Both the position numbers and the translations under genes were made by a program. A stretch of DNA of 64,000 nucleotides, from the NCBI GenBank assembly GCA_949152475.1, contig OX424561.1:21384481-21448480 (forward strand), written 5' to 3'. This document shows positions 22,641 to 35,609 of the stretch, piece by piece. Numbering within the stretch: the first letter of the stretch is position 1; each line of letters opens with the position of its first letter. A model generated the notes under the pieces. That model searched no databases. It was not told the DNA's origin and worked only from the letters and a program-made list of their open reading frames with translations. This DNA comes from Terebella lapidaria (taxonomy: Eukaryota > Annelida > Polychaeta > Terebellida > Terebellidae).

Positions 22641-23661
22641 TGACTGGGCGAAAACTCTTCCGACCTCTAGGTCAAAGGTCATTTGACGGATTGATCCCAA
22701 AATCAATAGGCTTCTCCCCTATTGATATATGAGCCTCCGTGCAAAGTTCTGCAGCCATTGCCCACATACTTTTTGAGTTATCATGCGGAAACAAAGTCCA
22801 AAAAACAACATTGATTTCATCCTCACGGACCTCACGGACCTTGGATCCGGCTGAAAAACAGTAGGGTTCTTCCACATAATATGTCTGACCCATGCTGAAA
22901 ATTTGGCGAAGATACAACATGGCAAACTAAAGTTATCGGTCGGAAACCAAAACGGCAGAAGAAAAAAAAAAAAAAAAAAAAAAAGGAAAAAAAAAATTCT
23001 GCTAAAACCATAAAGGCGAAATGCCTTAATAAGTCATCCACAAAGAGTTTTCGTACCAGTAGTCCTAGTGAGTCAGTACAACATGGGCATATCGGTGTTG
23101 ATCGCGACTGGACTTTCATTACAAAAAAATATCTTCACAACTACTAGCACCAGGGGTATCCCCTGAAACAAACATTCTACTCATTATCCGACTGATCCCA
23201 CCAACAAAAAGACCATTCTTGATTGTGAATACATTTTATTTCACAACGCATGCAGGATTAATGACTAATGGTAAATGTTTTTCAACAAGTTTTGACCTAC
23301 TTGTAAACTTTTGAAATCCACAGCGTGAGTTGACTGTCAAAACATATCTTTCTAAGATTTAATGTCTACTGCATATATGGAGGACCTAAGAGTAGTTAAA
23401 ACAACAAAATTAATATGCTAAAAGCGACAAGCTAGAATAGGTATATCTGGTAGAAACATGAGACAGTTCAAACTCCTACATGTTAAAAGTAAGGCACAGC
23501 TAAATACTGTTACATAGGTTGAATACAAAAATATGTTTCAAGGATATATATGCAGTACAAATTCCCTGTACATAAACAAACATATAACACCATTAACAAA
23601 CTTTTTTTGCTAGTTATATAACAAATCAGTAACTGGTTATATAGTGGTTACATCTTGATGG
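22641..23661. other. No gene seen; CCSAP 3' flank
   Basis: The first 280 bp look like the continuation of a repeat. An A-rich tract lies at 22963-22997. The rest is AT-rich and is the likely 3' untranslated region and flank of CCSAP. No motif was recognised. Confidence 0.4.
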
Positions 23662-24919
23662 TCACCAGGTTGCGAGCATTAGCTGTGGGTCGTGCTGCCT
23701 GGACACAGGCCTCGCAGACAGAGCTCGCTGATAGACTCCACGCTCATAGCCGGCGTAGTGACTGCGATACTCTGTGTCCCAAGCTGAGGTTTCACGCTTC
23801 ACTCGTTCATTGAAATCGTTGAACAAAGCTGCCTTCCTCTTTTGTGATTGTGGAGCAGACTTTGCCAGCTTTTCCCGCAGTTCAATTTGAGCACGTCTGC
23901 GTTTTTGAGCCAGGAGAGCCGAAGGGTAGACCTGTAAATTCAAAATATTAATCTGATGTCCTAGTTTCCCACACAATATGATATCGTTTCATATCACAAC
24001 AATATAACAAATTTATGATTTATGAAATAATGCACAGAAGCTGTTATCTGCCTCTTACATCTGCAGAAGCCCTGACGTTGTAGGTTTTCTGTGTGCCTAG
24101 GTAAGGTTCATCGTCCTTGCAGCCATACAAAACGAAGGGTGCCTGCTTGCCCTCTGGTGTTTCCTTCCTCATGGGACGCCCCAATGGTGCTGAGAATGCC
24201 TGAGGTTTGGGGACATGCTTTGAAGGTGTAGGCTTCTTGATTGAAGGTTTTGTAGGTACTTTTGTCCTACTGGCTGTGAGAAACATGAAAGATCAGGTAT
24301 ATAGAATTATTACTGTCGGACAGTTCTTCTCCTCAACATCACGAAGTTATGATTCATAGACAATTGGTAATTCGAATAAAAACAAATCCACAACAGAGCC
24401 CATACCCAGAGTGTGCTGCAGACCTGGAGCTGCCAGTTGCTGTTGTGGTGAAGGCTGTGGTGTGCTGACTGACCCCTGTCTAGGATACGTCTCCACCGAT
24501 CCGTTGACAGCTTTGTCGACTTGGACAACTGTATCAGTCTGGACACCGCTGTCTCTCGATCTGGCAGACAGTGGAGTGCCATGTCCTCCATCAGCCTGAC
24601 CAGCAGGAGACTTCAGAGACACATTCTGTTCAAAGTCTTGTGTTAACTGCTTCAATCGGTCATGGTAGTTGCGATTAAATTTCTCATGCTGGTAAATATG
24701 TTTTGGGATGTTCAGTTGTTTCCTGGTAGGCTTTCTGTCTGCTACCCCGAGTTCTGAATCAGTTTCAGGATCCCAGTCGAATGCACCGATGTTGTGGTTG
24801 TGCTCCTTATAACGACGCTGAGCCCGATAATTCACATTTTGTTCATGCAAAGCAGCAAGGGCCGGATGCCCAGTTCTGAAGCATCTCTGATATTCAGAAG
24901 ACTTCTGTTTAACTCCCAT
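23662..24919 (-). CDS. CCSAP: Centriole, cilia and spindle-associated protein (CCSAP) orthologue
   Basis: Three coding exons on the minus strand join in frame: 24919-24406, 24273-24059 and 23931-23662 (999 nt, 332 residues). Donors are GTATGG and GTAAGA; acceptors are TCTCACAG and TTTACAG. The C-terminal half matches the CCSAP family in order: LYGCKDDE, then GTQKTYNVRASAD, then YPSALLAQKRRR, and a final WDTEYRSHYAGYERG. CCSAP binds microtubules at centrioles, spindles and ciliary axonemes. The N terminus has SSEYQRCF, a short motif like the SEYQR repeats of the microtubule protein MDM1 and the SEY stretch of vertebrate CCSAP. The middle is Ser/Gln/Pro-rich and probably disordered. The protein is longer than the roughly 270 residues of the human form. 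Confidence 0.8.
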
Positions 24920-25828
24920 GTTTCTGCATCAATGTTGAGACCCCAGAGCACAATTGTGTCACAGATGATACATCCTGCAGTGTCTGAAAAAAAAAAATAT
25001 TCATGAATTCATTGATGGACTTACTTAGAGGAAGAAGAGTATTTCATTTCCGGATTGAATTGAATTGAATCGTCAAAATGTGCCAAATGTCATCAATGAC
25101 GTCTATTAACTGGTTGTCTGCTGCCGCCACTCATGATGGAATCTGACAATGCTATGTTCCGGAACTACGTGGCGACTGACAAGTGCGAGTTCCCTGTCAT
25201 GTATTCTCCCCTTGGTCTGCATTGTGCCTAGACAAAGCACGTCTCTCGTAGGCACCTGCTGAGGACTGCAGGTTGGACCCGATGTCCTCAGCAGGAATCC
25301 CCTAAGATGTGCTCTGTCTATTTGAGGTCCACTGTTCGGCCATATTCTAAAACCTGCATGGCACAACAGAAGCACAACACCCCTCTTCCTCTAAACTTTG
25401 GTGACCTCAAGCTCATAGTACAATAACGACAAAAGACAAAGTAACACAAAGAGAGAGTGATATCAGTGTTGGCAGTCTATCTCTTCTATGTCTATCTATT
25501 GGCATATCAGTGTCAATGCAGCAATGTCGCTGCACGGTAGCTGGAACAGACCGCACAGTTGTTGGAATGCATTGCATGATAATTATGCCTCAAATACTTT
25601 GATCAAGATTTTCAATTTCCCCGGCCAGGCGCCAGCCATTGGCTTGGCACAGCGATGATTACATTCAATACAGCGCTTGCACAGTAAACAGTGTAGATTG
25701 AATGCAATCTCTATGATCTTGACGATAAACAGAGATTGAGACCAACGTCACAAAAATATAAACATTCAAGCTGTATGCCTCGAATGTATCACATGATTCA
25801 ATCATAGACAATGCAATAGAAAACATCA
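24920..25828. other. CCSAP upstream region; possible LINE/SINE tail
   Basis: The upstream flank has an A-run at 24985. GATTGAATTGAATTGAATC at 25053-25071 looks like the 3' tail of a minus-strand retroposon whose body I cannot define. The minus frame at 25106-25375 has no known motif. Confidence 0.35.
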
Positions 25829-26410
25829 TAAACAGTTGAGAAGAATCCCATTTGGTGGCATACATGTCCAAATGGGATGGGTATACTTCCTGTATACCCA
25901 AACGGGATATACCTGGAGCTTCGTCCCGTGTAGCTGGATCCAGATGCTTGGGAATGGACGGGGTCTCGGGTTTTATCGAAATAATTATTAAGAAAGGCCT
26001 GATATACTTTGTGGAGAGTTGGGTGTCTTTTCCATCTCCACAGCCCAGTTTATTTCAGTGGTGTGATATACTAAAGATATACTTTGTTTTTGTTTGACTG
26101 ACTACATCTAAAGAGGTTTACAGAGCAAAATATTCTTTATTTAGGAGAAATCCCATGTCCTAGCAATAAATTCGACAGACAGTGTGAACTTAAAACCAAT
26201 CACAAAGGGAAATAAATCAATTGCTCTATATCCATTAAATGAATGAATACCAGGTCCCCTGAGTCCCCCAATGAGTATGACCACAAAACTGCCACCAAGC
26301 TCTCAGGCATATCCCATTTGGGTATACAGGAAGTATACCCATTTGGTGGCATATATCCCATTTGAGCATATATGCCACCAAATGGGATTCTTCCCAACTG
26401 ATAAACGTAA
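25829..26410. repeat. Pair of inverted copies of an AAATGGGTATAC palindromic repeat
   Basis: About 90 bp at 25829-25915 (GAATCCCATTTGGTGGCATA then GGGTATACTTCCTGTATACC) recurs in reverse orientation at 26306-26405. Both are internally palindromic. They are separated by about 390 bp and may be the ends of one element. Confidence 0.65.
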
Positions 26411-27949
26411 TATGATGGTCGGGTGGGAAACTCAAAATGGGTATCGATAGTCGTGACATCTTTACATTTAACATTTTCTCTCAAAAACTCTGGATACAAC
26501 AACTCTGCACTCATGATGATAAATTTCGTGTGTATGCAGTAAGGTGAGTTATTTTAGATCCAAACTACATGTGTTAGATGGTGTCCCACGGTGATTTTCA
26601 TACTTGTTTTGATGTTTCAAAAAATTGTTTCTAAAAAAAAGGCATGTTGGTTTACAGCCGCTCTGAGGAGGCTGTATGTATTTTATGGCTAGTGCAAAGC
26701 TTGAACTGCATGCTATCACAACAACAGAATAAACGACATAGACAACCGTACTTAGGAAGTGCTCGGGTTTTAGTCCCCGCTCGGAAATAGGTACGTCACA
26801 TGTATTGAACGTAAATTGGCGCTTAAACATGATAAATTACACAGGTTTGGACTTGACTCCATCTATGCCATGGATGAAGGGACTAGATCTAGTCTATGAT
26901 AATAATTGGTAAATTATCTTTTTCATATATCAGGATTAGAGATGTAATAAGCACATTTTTTTACATTCCTAGGGCGAAACAATACACACAAATGTGTATT
27001 AAAAAAGACCACAAATCGAAATTTACCGATCAACAACCATTTGTAAACAGGAAGTTACTTACTCGATGTATAAATTTCAGATGTAATCTGGAGTCGCCCG
27101 GCAACAAACCGAACTGTCCCGAATGTGTGCGCGTTCAATGATTCATGGACAATGAATGTGATCAATACGAGTACACATGGAAATTATGATGATATCAAAC
27201 ACAAAAACATGTGAGTATTTAATCTTGTAAAACCTTTTAAAAATACAATTCTAGGTCTTTTCTTCATTCAGAGTTTGACAATTAATGCAGGCTTGACATC
27301 TTTTCTGGTTGTAGCATAAAATGCAGGTCCGTGAGGACTACTGGTGTAAGGTCAAATTTATAGTTTGCTAATAATTGGTATTCGTGTCATTATGAATTTG
27401 GATTGTTTGCTATTCTGTCAATTGATCTGATGTGACTGGTGCTTTATTCTGGTCACTGTACTCAGCTGTGAGCTGGTCAGAGTTGTGTTCAACCGTCCAT
27501 GACTATTGATTTTTGGGCTAGCCAGCAGCAGTAGGATGTGTGTAAAAAGTTGTTTAAGGATGCTTATCAGTCAGGATCCATGCCTTATCAGCAGAATTCT
27601 GGTATGTTTTGTTTGGCCTATAACTCTACAGTTTGGTAATGGATTGCGCTGAAAACTGTTGTGTAGGTTCTATCGACGACTACAATGCTTGCCCAATGAC
27701 CATATTGAAGACCCGGTCGGTATTCATACATATCCTGAACGTTTTACACCGCCAATCAAATGCAACTTACATAGAAAACTGACAGCGTTTTAGGGTACAG
27801 TTTCTGGAACTCTCTACTCAATCTTAATGTCACATTTATTGTCAACTGTGGGTTTGTGCCTCTAGTTTGCTATCTAAATGCGTTTCATCATATGAACCTG
27901 CCGGATTGTATTAGTACGGTATGTACTCTTATATGTTACTGGGTAATAG
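26411..27949. other. No gene seen
   Basis: Non-repetitive AT-rich sequence. The open frames 26549-26830 (minus) and 26896-27141 (plus) have no motif or exon borders that I trust. Confidence 0.4.
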
Positions 27950-29276
27950 GCTTTTAATTCGATTCTGTGGAGTATGGAGAACAGACGGATAATGTTCCTG
28001 TGCACAATGGACCTGAGTGCGGCGTTTGATACGGTGGACCACGGTCTGCTGTTGGACGTCCTAGACAAGCGGTTTGGGATCAAAACCCAGGCAAAAGACT
28101 GGCTTGACAGCTACCTCCGACCACGCGGTATGAGGGTACGCATTGGGAAGGAATTATCCTCGGTGAGAGAGACGCCATTTTCGGTGCCACAAGGAAGTAT
28201 TCTGGGACCGTATCTGTTTCTTGGGTACTCGAGCACACTTGAAGATGTTCTTACCGAGGATATGGGCTGCTTGACTGGGTTCGCAGATGACCACAGTCTA
28301 CGGATTTCCTGCGATCCAAACAATAGGGATGATGAACTCAATGTGCTCCACGGTCTTGAAAACTCTCTGACAGCGATCAAGGAATGGATGGACTCTAACA
28401 AACTCCAGATGAATTCTTCTAAAATGGAGTTTATTTTGTTTGGAAGTCTTCGTCAACTCCAGAAGTGTCAGACGACTCAAATCGTGGTTAACGACGAGCA
28501 GGTCAAACGATCTACTGAGATTAAGTACCTGGGAGTGACCCTTGACGAAAACATGTCGCTCACGAGACGCATCATCCTTAAGTGCCAGAAAGCATCCCAC
28601 AACCTTCACAACATCCGGTTGATTCGCCCGTCGCTGACGACGGACGCGTGCAAGCAAGTCGTGTATGGACTCGTTCTTTCCCATTTGGACTATTGCAATG
28701 CAATGTATATGGGACTCCCGAACGTGAACATCCAGAGAATGCAGAGGATTCAAAATTCTGCTGCGAAGCTGATCCTGAACCTCCATAGATCAGAAAGCAG
28801 CACCCAGGCATTGATAACTCTGCATTGGCTTCCGATAAAATGGCGAGTCGTTTTCAAGGTTCTCACCTTGGTCCACAAGTGTCTGTTCGGTCAAGCTCCC
28901 GTGTATTTACAGAGACTTATAGTTCGAGCAGAAGCTTCATCCTTCGGACTGCGGTCACAACGGCGAGCTAACATCCTTACAGTTCCTCTTACCACAGCGA
29001 AAACCTTCGCAGACAGGAGCTTCAGCGTGTTTGGGCCCAAACAGTGGAACAATTTGCCAGACAATTTGCGTACAATAACGAACTTGACCGGTTTCAGGAA
29101 ACAATTAAAGACTTATCTTTTCGAACAGGCCTTCTCCCAGTACTTGTAAATGTCGTTGATAATCATGTTTTTAACCATATATGTAATAATCTGTATCACA
29201 TTGTTCAGCGCCACAGAATACTGATGTACAAGTTGAGCGCTATATGTATAAGATATATATTAAATTAAATTAAATT
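27950..29276 (+). mobile_element. 5'-truncated non-LTR retrotransposon (CR1/L2-like)
   Basis: Only the reverse transcriptase C-terminal portion is left, followed by a short 3' UTR and a (TAAAT)n tail at 29256-29276. A microsatellite-like 3' tail is typical of CR1/L2 elements. Truncation at the 5' end is the usual fate of LINE insertions. Confidence 0.8.
27974..29149 (+). CDS. LINE reverse transcriptase, C-terminal part (open frame, truncated)
   Basis: The 391-residue open frame begins within the palm: MDLSAAFDTVDHGLLLDVL (motif A, catalytic D), PQGSILGPYLF (motif B) and GFADDHSL (motif C, ADD in place of YxDD). IKYLGVTLDENMSL and SHLDYCNAMYMGLPN follow, with the usual C-terminal stretch SFSVFGPKQWNNLPDNLR. 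The N-terminal endonuclease and fingers are gone, so it cannot be functional. The first ATG is probably fortuitous. The frame is intact over its whole visible length, which suggests a fairly recent insertion. Confidence 0.85.
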   Translation: MENRRIMFLCTMDLSAAFDTVDHGLLLDVLDKRFGIKTQAKDWLDSYLRPRGMRVRIGKELSSVRETPFSVPQGSILGPYLFLGYSSTLEDVLTEDMGCLTGFADDHSLRISCDPNNRDDELNVLHGLENSLTAIKEWMDSNKLQMNSSKMEFILFGSLRQLQKCQTTQIVVNDEQVKRSTEIKYLGVTLDENMSLTRRIILKCQKASHNLHNIRLIRPSLTTDACKQVVYGLVLSHLDYCNAMYMGLPNVNIQRMQRIQNSAAKLILNLHRSESSTQALITLHWLPIKWRVVFKVLTLVHKCLFGQAPVYLQRLIVRAEASSFGLRSQRRANILTVPLTTAKTFADRSFSVFGPKQWNNLPDNLRTITNLTGFRKQLKTYLFEQAFSQYL

Positions 29277-29984
29277 TTGGGTCTATTATTCTGCTTATTG
29301 TAAGGCTTCTTGTAACAAAACATGATAGCATTTTCCAAGTTATCTATAGCACATGAAGCACTGTATTTCATGTATTCAGCAAGTTTGGGTATCCAATTTA
29401 TTGTTACATGTGCATTCATATCGGTAACTTGTTATCTAATGGTAAACATGGTTAAAAGTATGTCGTGAGTTTGATTAGTTGTTCATTTACATGGTCATAC
29501 AAATACTGTGGTTTTAATGTCATTAGTCATCAGTATAAGTCGTATATGTTGTTTCGTTTACTTGGTTTCAGTTAATCAGTCTCAAGCATGCTCCTATATG
29601 ACACATGGACACGATGAAAATAAACGGATGAAAATACTGATGATGTGTCTCTGTGATGTGCATTAGCGTCACTTCGGCAGAACTACAACTGGAGTAGAGG
29701 ATTCTCCGAGATCAAAGAACATCATTATCATGGTGTATAGTCTCTTTTAGATACTTTATGATTTCACATACAGGTGGTAATTTCAAATGAAGAGAAATGC
29801 ACGTAAGTGCCTATGATAACAATTCACATACACATCTAGCATAATGGCCCGAATTCAAAACCGATAGATAGCAACCTCTTACATAGATTATATTTGTAGT
29901 CAGCCACAGCTAACTATCGAAATACGAGTAATCGTCATAATAAATTTAATCTTCCTGATCTATCCAGGTAAATTTCCTGATTAA
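29277..29984. other. No gene seen
   Basis: AT-rich spacer between two LINE relics. No motif was recognised. Confidence 0.5.
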
Positions 29985-31605
29985 ATGAAAATTGCTAAAG
30001 TTATTCCGCTGTTCAAGGGTGGGGACAAACAATTATTCTCAAATTATAGACCAGTTTCTATCCTATCACAATTATCAAAAATCCTAGAAAAACTTTTCTA
30101 CAACAGACTAATTTTCGTTAATAAATTTGATATCTTATATAATGGGCAATATGGGTTCCGTGAAAATCATTCAACATCACTAGCACTAATTGACCTATTA
30201 GAAGATATCTCTAGTAGTTATGATAAAAAATCTTTCCACGGTTGGTGTATTCATAGATTTAAAAAAAGCGTTTGATACAATAAATCACAACATTTTGTTA
30301 GCTAAACTTGACCATTATGGAATACGGGGAATTTGTTATAAATGGAGTAAATCATACCTGAATAACCGTCAGCAGTATGTGTGCTATAATAACACCGATT
30401 CAGATTTTAATCAAGTTGTATGTGGTATTCCACAAGGCTGAATTCTAGGACCGTTGCTTTTTTTACTTTACATAAATGATTTGGCCAATGTATCTAGTAA
30501 AGTTAAATTCATATTGTTTGCTGATGATACCAATATATTTTATACTCATAAAAATATCAACAGTGCATTTGCAATATTAAATGAAGAATTGGAATATATT
30601 AATATTCGGTTTAAACTGAACAAACTTTCACTTAATGTACAAAAAACTAACTTCATGGTATTCAAAAATGATACAACGGTATTTAACAACAGTGCTGTAA
30701 AAATAGATGGTGTAAATATAGAACAAGTCCAAGTTACAAAGTTTTTGGGAGTTCATGTTGATCAAAATTTAAAGTGGAATGTACAAATAAATTCAGTATG
30801 TAAAAATTTAGCTAAAAATATTTCCATTTTGTACAGAGTAAAACACATACTAGATAGCTCAAGTCTTCATACTCTTTATTGTACCCTAGTTTTGCCTTAT
30901 TTAAATTATGCTTCAGAGATTTGGGGAAACACTTATGAATCTAGCTTACTTAATATTATAAAGTTACAGAAACAGGCAGTTAGGTTGGTCGATAAAGCTC
31001 ACTATAGGGACACACAGATGCAATTTTTTCCAAATACAAGTTATTGAAATTTAAAGATATAGTAAACTTGAAAACGCTTCTAATTGTTTATCAAGCTAAA
31101 AATCACCTGTTACCCCCTAACATTCAAATATTGTTTCTAGAGTCAAATTCAATCCACTCTCATAATACAAGATCAAATCTAAAAGGGAATTTTAGTGTTA
31201 AATATTGTAGAACCAAGTTCAGATCAATGGCATTAAGTGTAAAAGGTGTTAAGTTATGGAATGATATAAATGAAGAACTTCGTAGCATTAGACATATTAC
31301 CAGATTCAAAACTTGTCTGAAAGCAAAATACATTTCAGATTATAATCCAGTACAAGCCCAAGATTGACATATATTTTTTATTTATTTTTTTTTCTCAAGT
31401 TACTGTGTTGTACATTACTACTTTCTGAAGTATAATGTATCATAATTTGGGTATATTATTATTATTATTGTTATGGGGGAATGCCTTGTACAAGCTTTCG
31501 CTTCTTGCATTCTCCTTTCAACACGATTATTTCAATTTTATTGTATTAACCATACTTGTAATGTTGGATGTTGTGTTGAATAAAATGAATTGAATTGAAT
31601 TGAAT
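29985..31605 (+). pseudogene. Second truncated LINE, broken reverse transcriptase
   Basis: Successive frames give VIPLFKGGDKQLFSNYRPVS, then LDHYGIRGICYKWSKSYL, then FILFADDTNIFY (catalytic ADD) and KVTKFLGVHVDQ-like thumb sequence. The C-terminal KLWNDINEELR closes it. There is a frame shift near 30250, a TGA in the PQG-ILGP motif at about 30439, and another frame shift near 31046. A (GAATT)n tail lies at 31586-31605. It belongs to a different, AT-rich lineage from the LINE at 27950. Confidence 0.85.
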
Positions 31606-33611
31606 CTCGAATGATATACACACCGACCGATCTGTGCATCCTGTACACTTACTGCAACTACCAATAGGCCTCCTCTTTATCTCACTTGGTAAGTTTTTTT
31701 TAGGTGAGAGATATGAACACATATATCTCTGAAGAAGAATTGGATATGGTTAGATCAAAATATAAATGGACTCTATCCAGTAATGGGTACCATCAGAAAC
31801 CCATAAGAGTTCTGGTACCATTAGATTGAGGGTTGTTCCTGTTGTTATGAATACATGGATGTCACTTTGATGAACTAGCCCAAGACTCGGTGACGTTTCT
31901 GTAGGTTCAAAATTCAAATTTCCTTCCTAAATATTTGCACTAAGTTGAGAGTATCGAATTTAGAGACTAGGCGATTATTTGCCGATGTCGACTTGGTACT
32001 CGGTGCTGTAGGTCTCATGTCTCTCATTGGTCGTTAGGTATTCCTAACTCATTGATTTATGACGATATACGTGTAGGATGCTACCAATCCTGTCACGCGA
32101 CTTCATTCCGCCGTTGCCAATTTGACCCCATTTTTTTACATTTCAGACTGGGATTCGAATCTGGAACATATCGCGCATCAGCAGTCCGCTTCACCAGATA
32201 GGATAAAAAGATATTCTACTCACCAGATTAATACTTAAGCAAGATTAGTACGAGTACAATTTTGCACGCAGTCAAGAGGTCACAAAGATACTGTGGCATC
32301 ACGCGACTCCCTCGATGACAATGGTCCCAAATGTACACACGTATCATCAGTTTCCTTATACAATTCCCAGAAGTTGACCCTTGCTTTGATGTTGCTGCAT
32401 GATAAGACAAGTGTTCACAAGATATAGGTTGAGAAATTAGTTTTATCGGCTTTACTATATTGTAATGTGGTACAATGTCCATTGTAGTGGTGTTTAACGA
32501 ATACTTCTTTGGTGGTTTCACTAGCCAACATACATGTATCAACGAACAATGCCATGAAACAAAAGATAAGAGAGACAGTCAGCACTGAATGATTCACTAA
32601 CAATACCAGGAACTGCTTGTACAAATGCAAAAGTAGACTCCCGACAATAACAACAAATGAAAGAAAGGACAAATATTTTGCTTCCAGTCAACTACCGTAG
32701 ACCAAAAAGAATTACCGACCAGATACTAGTACACGTAAAGCACTATTGACTCGATGCATACATGTGCAAACAAATGACACAAATAGTTCGTCAAAAAACT
32801 AAATTTTTTGGTCAAGCGAAGCCTTACCATTGCACGTAAACATTTCATAATTGATTGTATGACGGATCCCTACACACACACCTATAAAATGCAATCTGCA
32901 TATCAATCATATCTAGACAACTGGGAAGGTTTATCTTGTTCGAATCGTTCATCTAATTCTAAGCATCTATTTTTGCCATATTCAATTTTCTTTCATCTTT
33001 TGAATGCAAAGGCTTACATACGTACAATGTAGAATATTGTAGTATATTCTGGTATTATATAAAAACAGTTATTAGCTGATAACTGTGAACAGCGGACCGT
33101 GAAAATGGACAAAGACACGATTTTATATCTCATTTTCCATTCTGAAAATGTTGATGTAGCGACAGTCGGTGTTGATGTATGACAGCTTATGAATGGTGAT
33201 GTATAAAAGCCAGATACATGTCCTCTGTTTGAAAATCACTCTAAATGTCATTCCCGGAGAGAGATGATGTGTTTATATCGATCATGTTGACAGGAATTGT
33301 ACAACACAGGTTATCCGACTGTGACTGATGCCTCCTGAATGATGTCTGAATATTTCATAAACGATGGCTATAGAACATGAATACATGCAAATGTGAAAAT
33401 GGATTGTACCTACTGGCAAAGGAAACAATACGTTGCTCGTAGCTTGGGATATATAATTTCATTTGACAGTAATGTGCCTCCGCATATTAAATGAGCATAA
33501 TAAGTCTAAATGGCGTCAGCAGCGATTTCAATCAGTTGCATTCCAGGAGTACCATTCAGCAGTTCGCTGTGAATGGAATAGTCTGAATTGGTTACTTTCC
33601 ATTGCTTAATA
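31606..33611. other. No gene seen; receptor upstream region
   Basis: No coding or repeat structure is recognised. The minus frames 32228-32672 are hydrophobic in places but lack motifs. The last few hundred bases should hold the receptor promoter, but no clear TATA element can be assigned. Confidence 0.4.
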
Positions 33612-34775
33612 ATGGAACAGATAAGTAGTGCATCAACTGAACGTGACACCAATTACAACAAGACCACAGAAATTAACCTGGCGCCAGATGCGGCTGTTGT
33701 TCTTTTTATTACGTGGATGCTGGCACAAAGTGTGGTGGGAATCGTCGGAAACATTCTCATCCTTTTGTTCTATCCTTACAAGTCCAAACAAGGCAAGTAC
33801 ACGGCCCTGTACGTGTGGAAGCTGGCCATTCCTGATCTGATCATCTCAGCGCTGGTTATACCTTTCGACGTCGCATTCGAGCTGAAGATACTGGAGAACA
33901 GTCTCCTATGTAAACTATACGAGACCTTTCGATTCATGATCGTCTCCGTGTCATTGCTCACCCTGGTCGCAGTGGCACTGGAAAGACTCAACTTGATAAG
34001 GAAACCAAATAACCACATGAAAGTGGTTCACATGAGGATCTGGAACGCAGCCAGTGTGACGATTTCTCTGCTCATTGCTGTGCCAGTCTATTTCATATAT
34101 GACACTTTCGTCATGAGAAGAGAAGACGTACTGCACATGGCGCCCGTGAAACTCACCTGTCATATTGTCCAAGGAAAGTTGGAAGCAATCTATAGGTCAA
34201 CAGTACTGGTCATTTTCATACTGACGAATATCACATTCGTTATCATCTATGTAATGATGTACGTGCTGTTGGTAAAGTTCATCCGCAATAGAAAACGCTT
34301 GGTTGCGGTAAAACCTGGTAGATCTACATGTAATCCATATACCAACAATCACCAATCCAAGGTTGTGGATTCTAAACCTGACTCAACCGGGATCCATGAC
34401 GTACACGAATTGGTAAGGACATCAGTACAGAAGATGCCTACGCGCAAGGTTGTCGATGAAAGTCTCCAACAGGGGTCTGATGCACCTGCGAACGGCAAAT
34501 CCAGGAGAGAGGTTGAGGCCAACGAACACAGCACCTTCGAAATGAAAGTTCAATTGAGAGGCGCAACAATGTTGTTCGGAGTGACATCGATATACGTTAT
34601 AGCGTGGCTCCCTTACTGGCTCAGTGTGCTTGGATTCATCAAACACACCCCATTTCTTGTGTATCTATTCTACATAAACCATGTCACTAACTTTTTTGTG
34701 TATTTTAGTCTGAACAGAAAGTTTAGAGTAAACATACGGAGGGGAATACAGAGGAAAAGTGTAGGCCTACAGTAA
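33612..34775 (+). CDS. Rhodopsin-class G-protein-coupled receptor, intronless, orphan
   Basis: The open frame extends to a TTG at 33588, but the first ATG is 33612 (387 residues). The short N terminus has a glycosylation site NKT. Seven hydrophobic segments are present: TM1 with GNILIL, TM2 with LAIPDLI (conserved Asp), TM3 starting at LLCKLYE and ending in ERLNL in place of DRY, TM4 after RIWN, a loop with LTCHIV (disulfide Cys), TM5, TM6 with AWLPYW, and TM7 with NFFVYF where NPxxY is usual. Intracellular loop 3 is about 95 residues long and charged. It acts at the plasma membrane. The ligand cannot be told; the shape suits a peptide or amine receptor. A single exon is common in expanded lancelet receptor families. 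Confidence 0.85.
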   Translation: MEQISSASTERDTNYNKTTEINLAPDAAVVLFITWMLAQSVVGIVGNILILLFYPYKSKQGKYTALYVWKLAIPDLIISALVIPFDVAFELKILENSLLCKLYETFRFMIVSVSLLTLVAVALERLNLIRKPNNHMKVVHMRIWNAASVTISLLIAVPVYFIYDTFVMRREDVLHMAPVKLTCHIVQGKLEAIYRSTVLVIFILTNITFVIIYVMMYVLLVKFIRNRKRLVAVKPGRSTCNPYTNNHQSKVVDSKPDSTGIHDVHELVRTSVQKMPTRKVVDESLQQGSDAPANGKSRREVEANEHSTFEMKVQLRGATMLFGVTSIYVIAWLPYWLSVLGFIKHTPFLVYLFYINHVTNFFVYFSLNRKFRVNIRRGIQRKSVGLQ

Positions 34776-35609
34776 GAGAAGGTACTGTGCAGAAAATCAC
34801 TTCGAAACATGAACACTACACTTATTACGATGAAGATGTAGCGGTGTAGGTTCTGATTAATGTTGTAATTATACTTCTATTCGCAAGCAGACTGCGATAT
34901 GTCTAGACAAAACCCAACCAATTGAACATACAAATGTAACCAAATTAAATTAATCAGAGCTTCCTATTTTTATTGATTGATTGTACGAGAATCACTTTTA
35001 TCACTAAACACTTTTGTATTCTGGTGTCACTTTTTTTATTCTGATATACATGTATGTATGCTCTTTTATTTAAATAATGTAATAATAATTGTCACAAATC
35101 ATGCAATGATTTCATGTGACAAATGAAATCGTTATGTAATACGGATTCAAACAATCGACCATCGGGGTGATCGTTTACTGTGTCTGGTTGTCTAATTTGT
35201 TTTACTATGATGTACGTATATTGACGACATTGTAATATAAAAGACAATGTAACTTTTGTCAAAATGTTTTTGGTATTCATCTAGTTACATTTATTGTCGA
35301 TGTCGGGCATGCAACATCATACAACTCTTACATGTACATCATACATGTACACATAATACACAATGTTTTATCCTGTGTTTCTTGATGTTCATCTATTCCA
35401 TACAACATTGATTTAACGCGTCCTATCCAATAATATTTTCTATATATTGAATTTAAGTACATCGCATCTGTATAGGCTACTGAATATATAAATGAACATT
35501 TCCGGAACCCATCAAATATTTAATTCGTCCGGTACAGTACAGGTACAGCGTTATTTTTTTTGCCCTCTTGAGTTACTACACTGTTTAATTTCCACAGTGG
35601 TTAAATGTC
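34776..35609. other. Receptor 3' flank, no gene
   Basis: AT-rich, with several TACATGTA palindromes (for example 35330-35355). Nothing else was seen. Confidence 0.5.
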
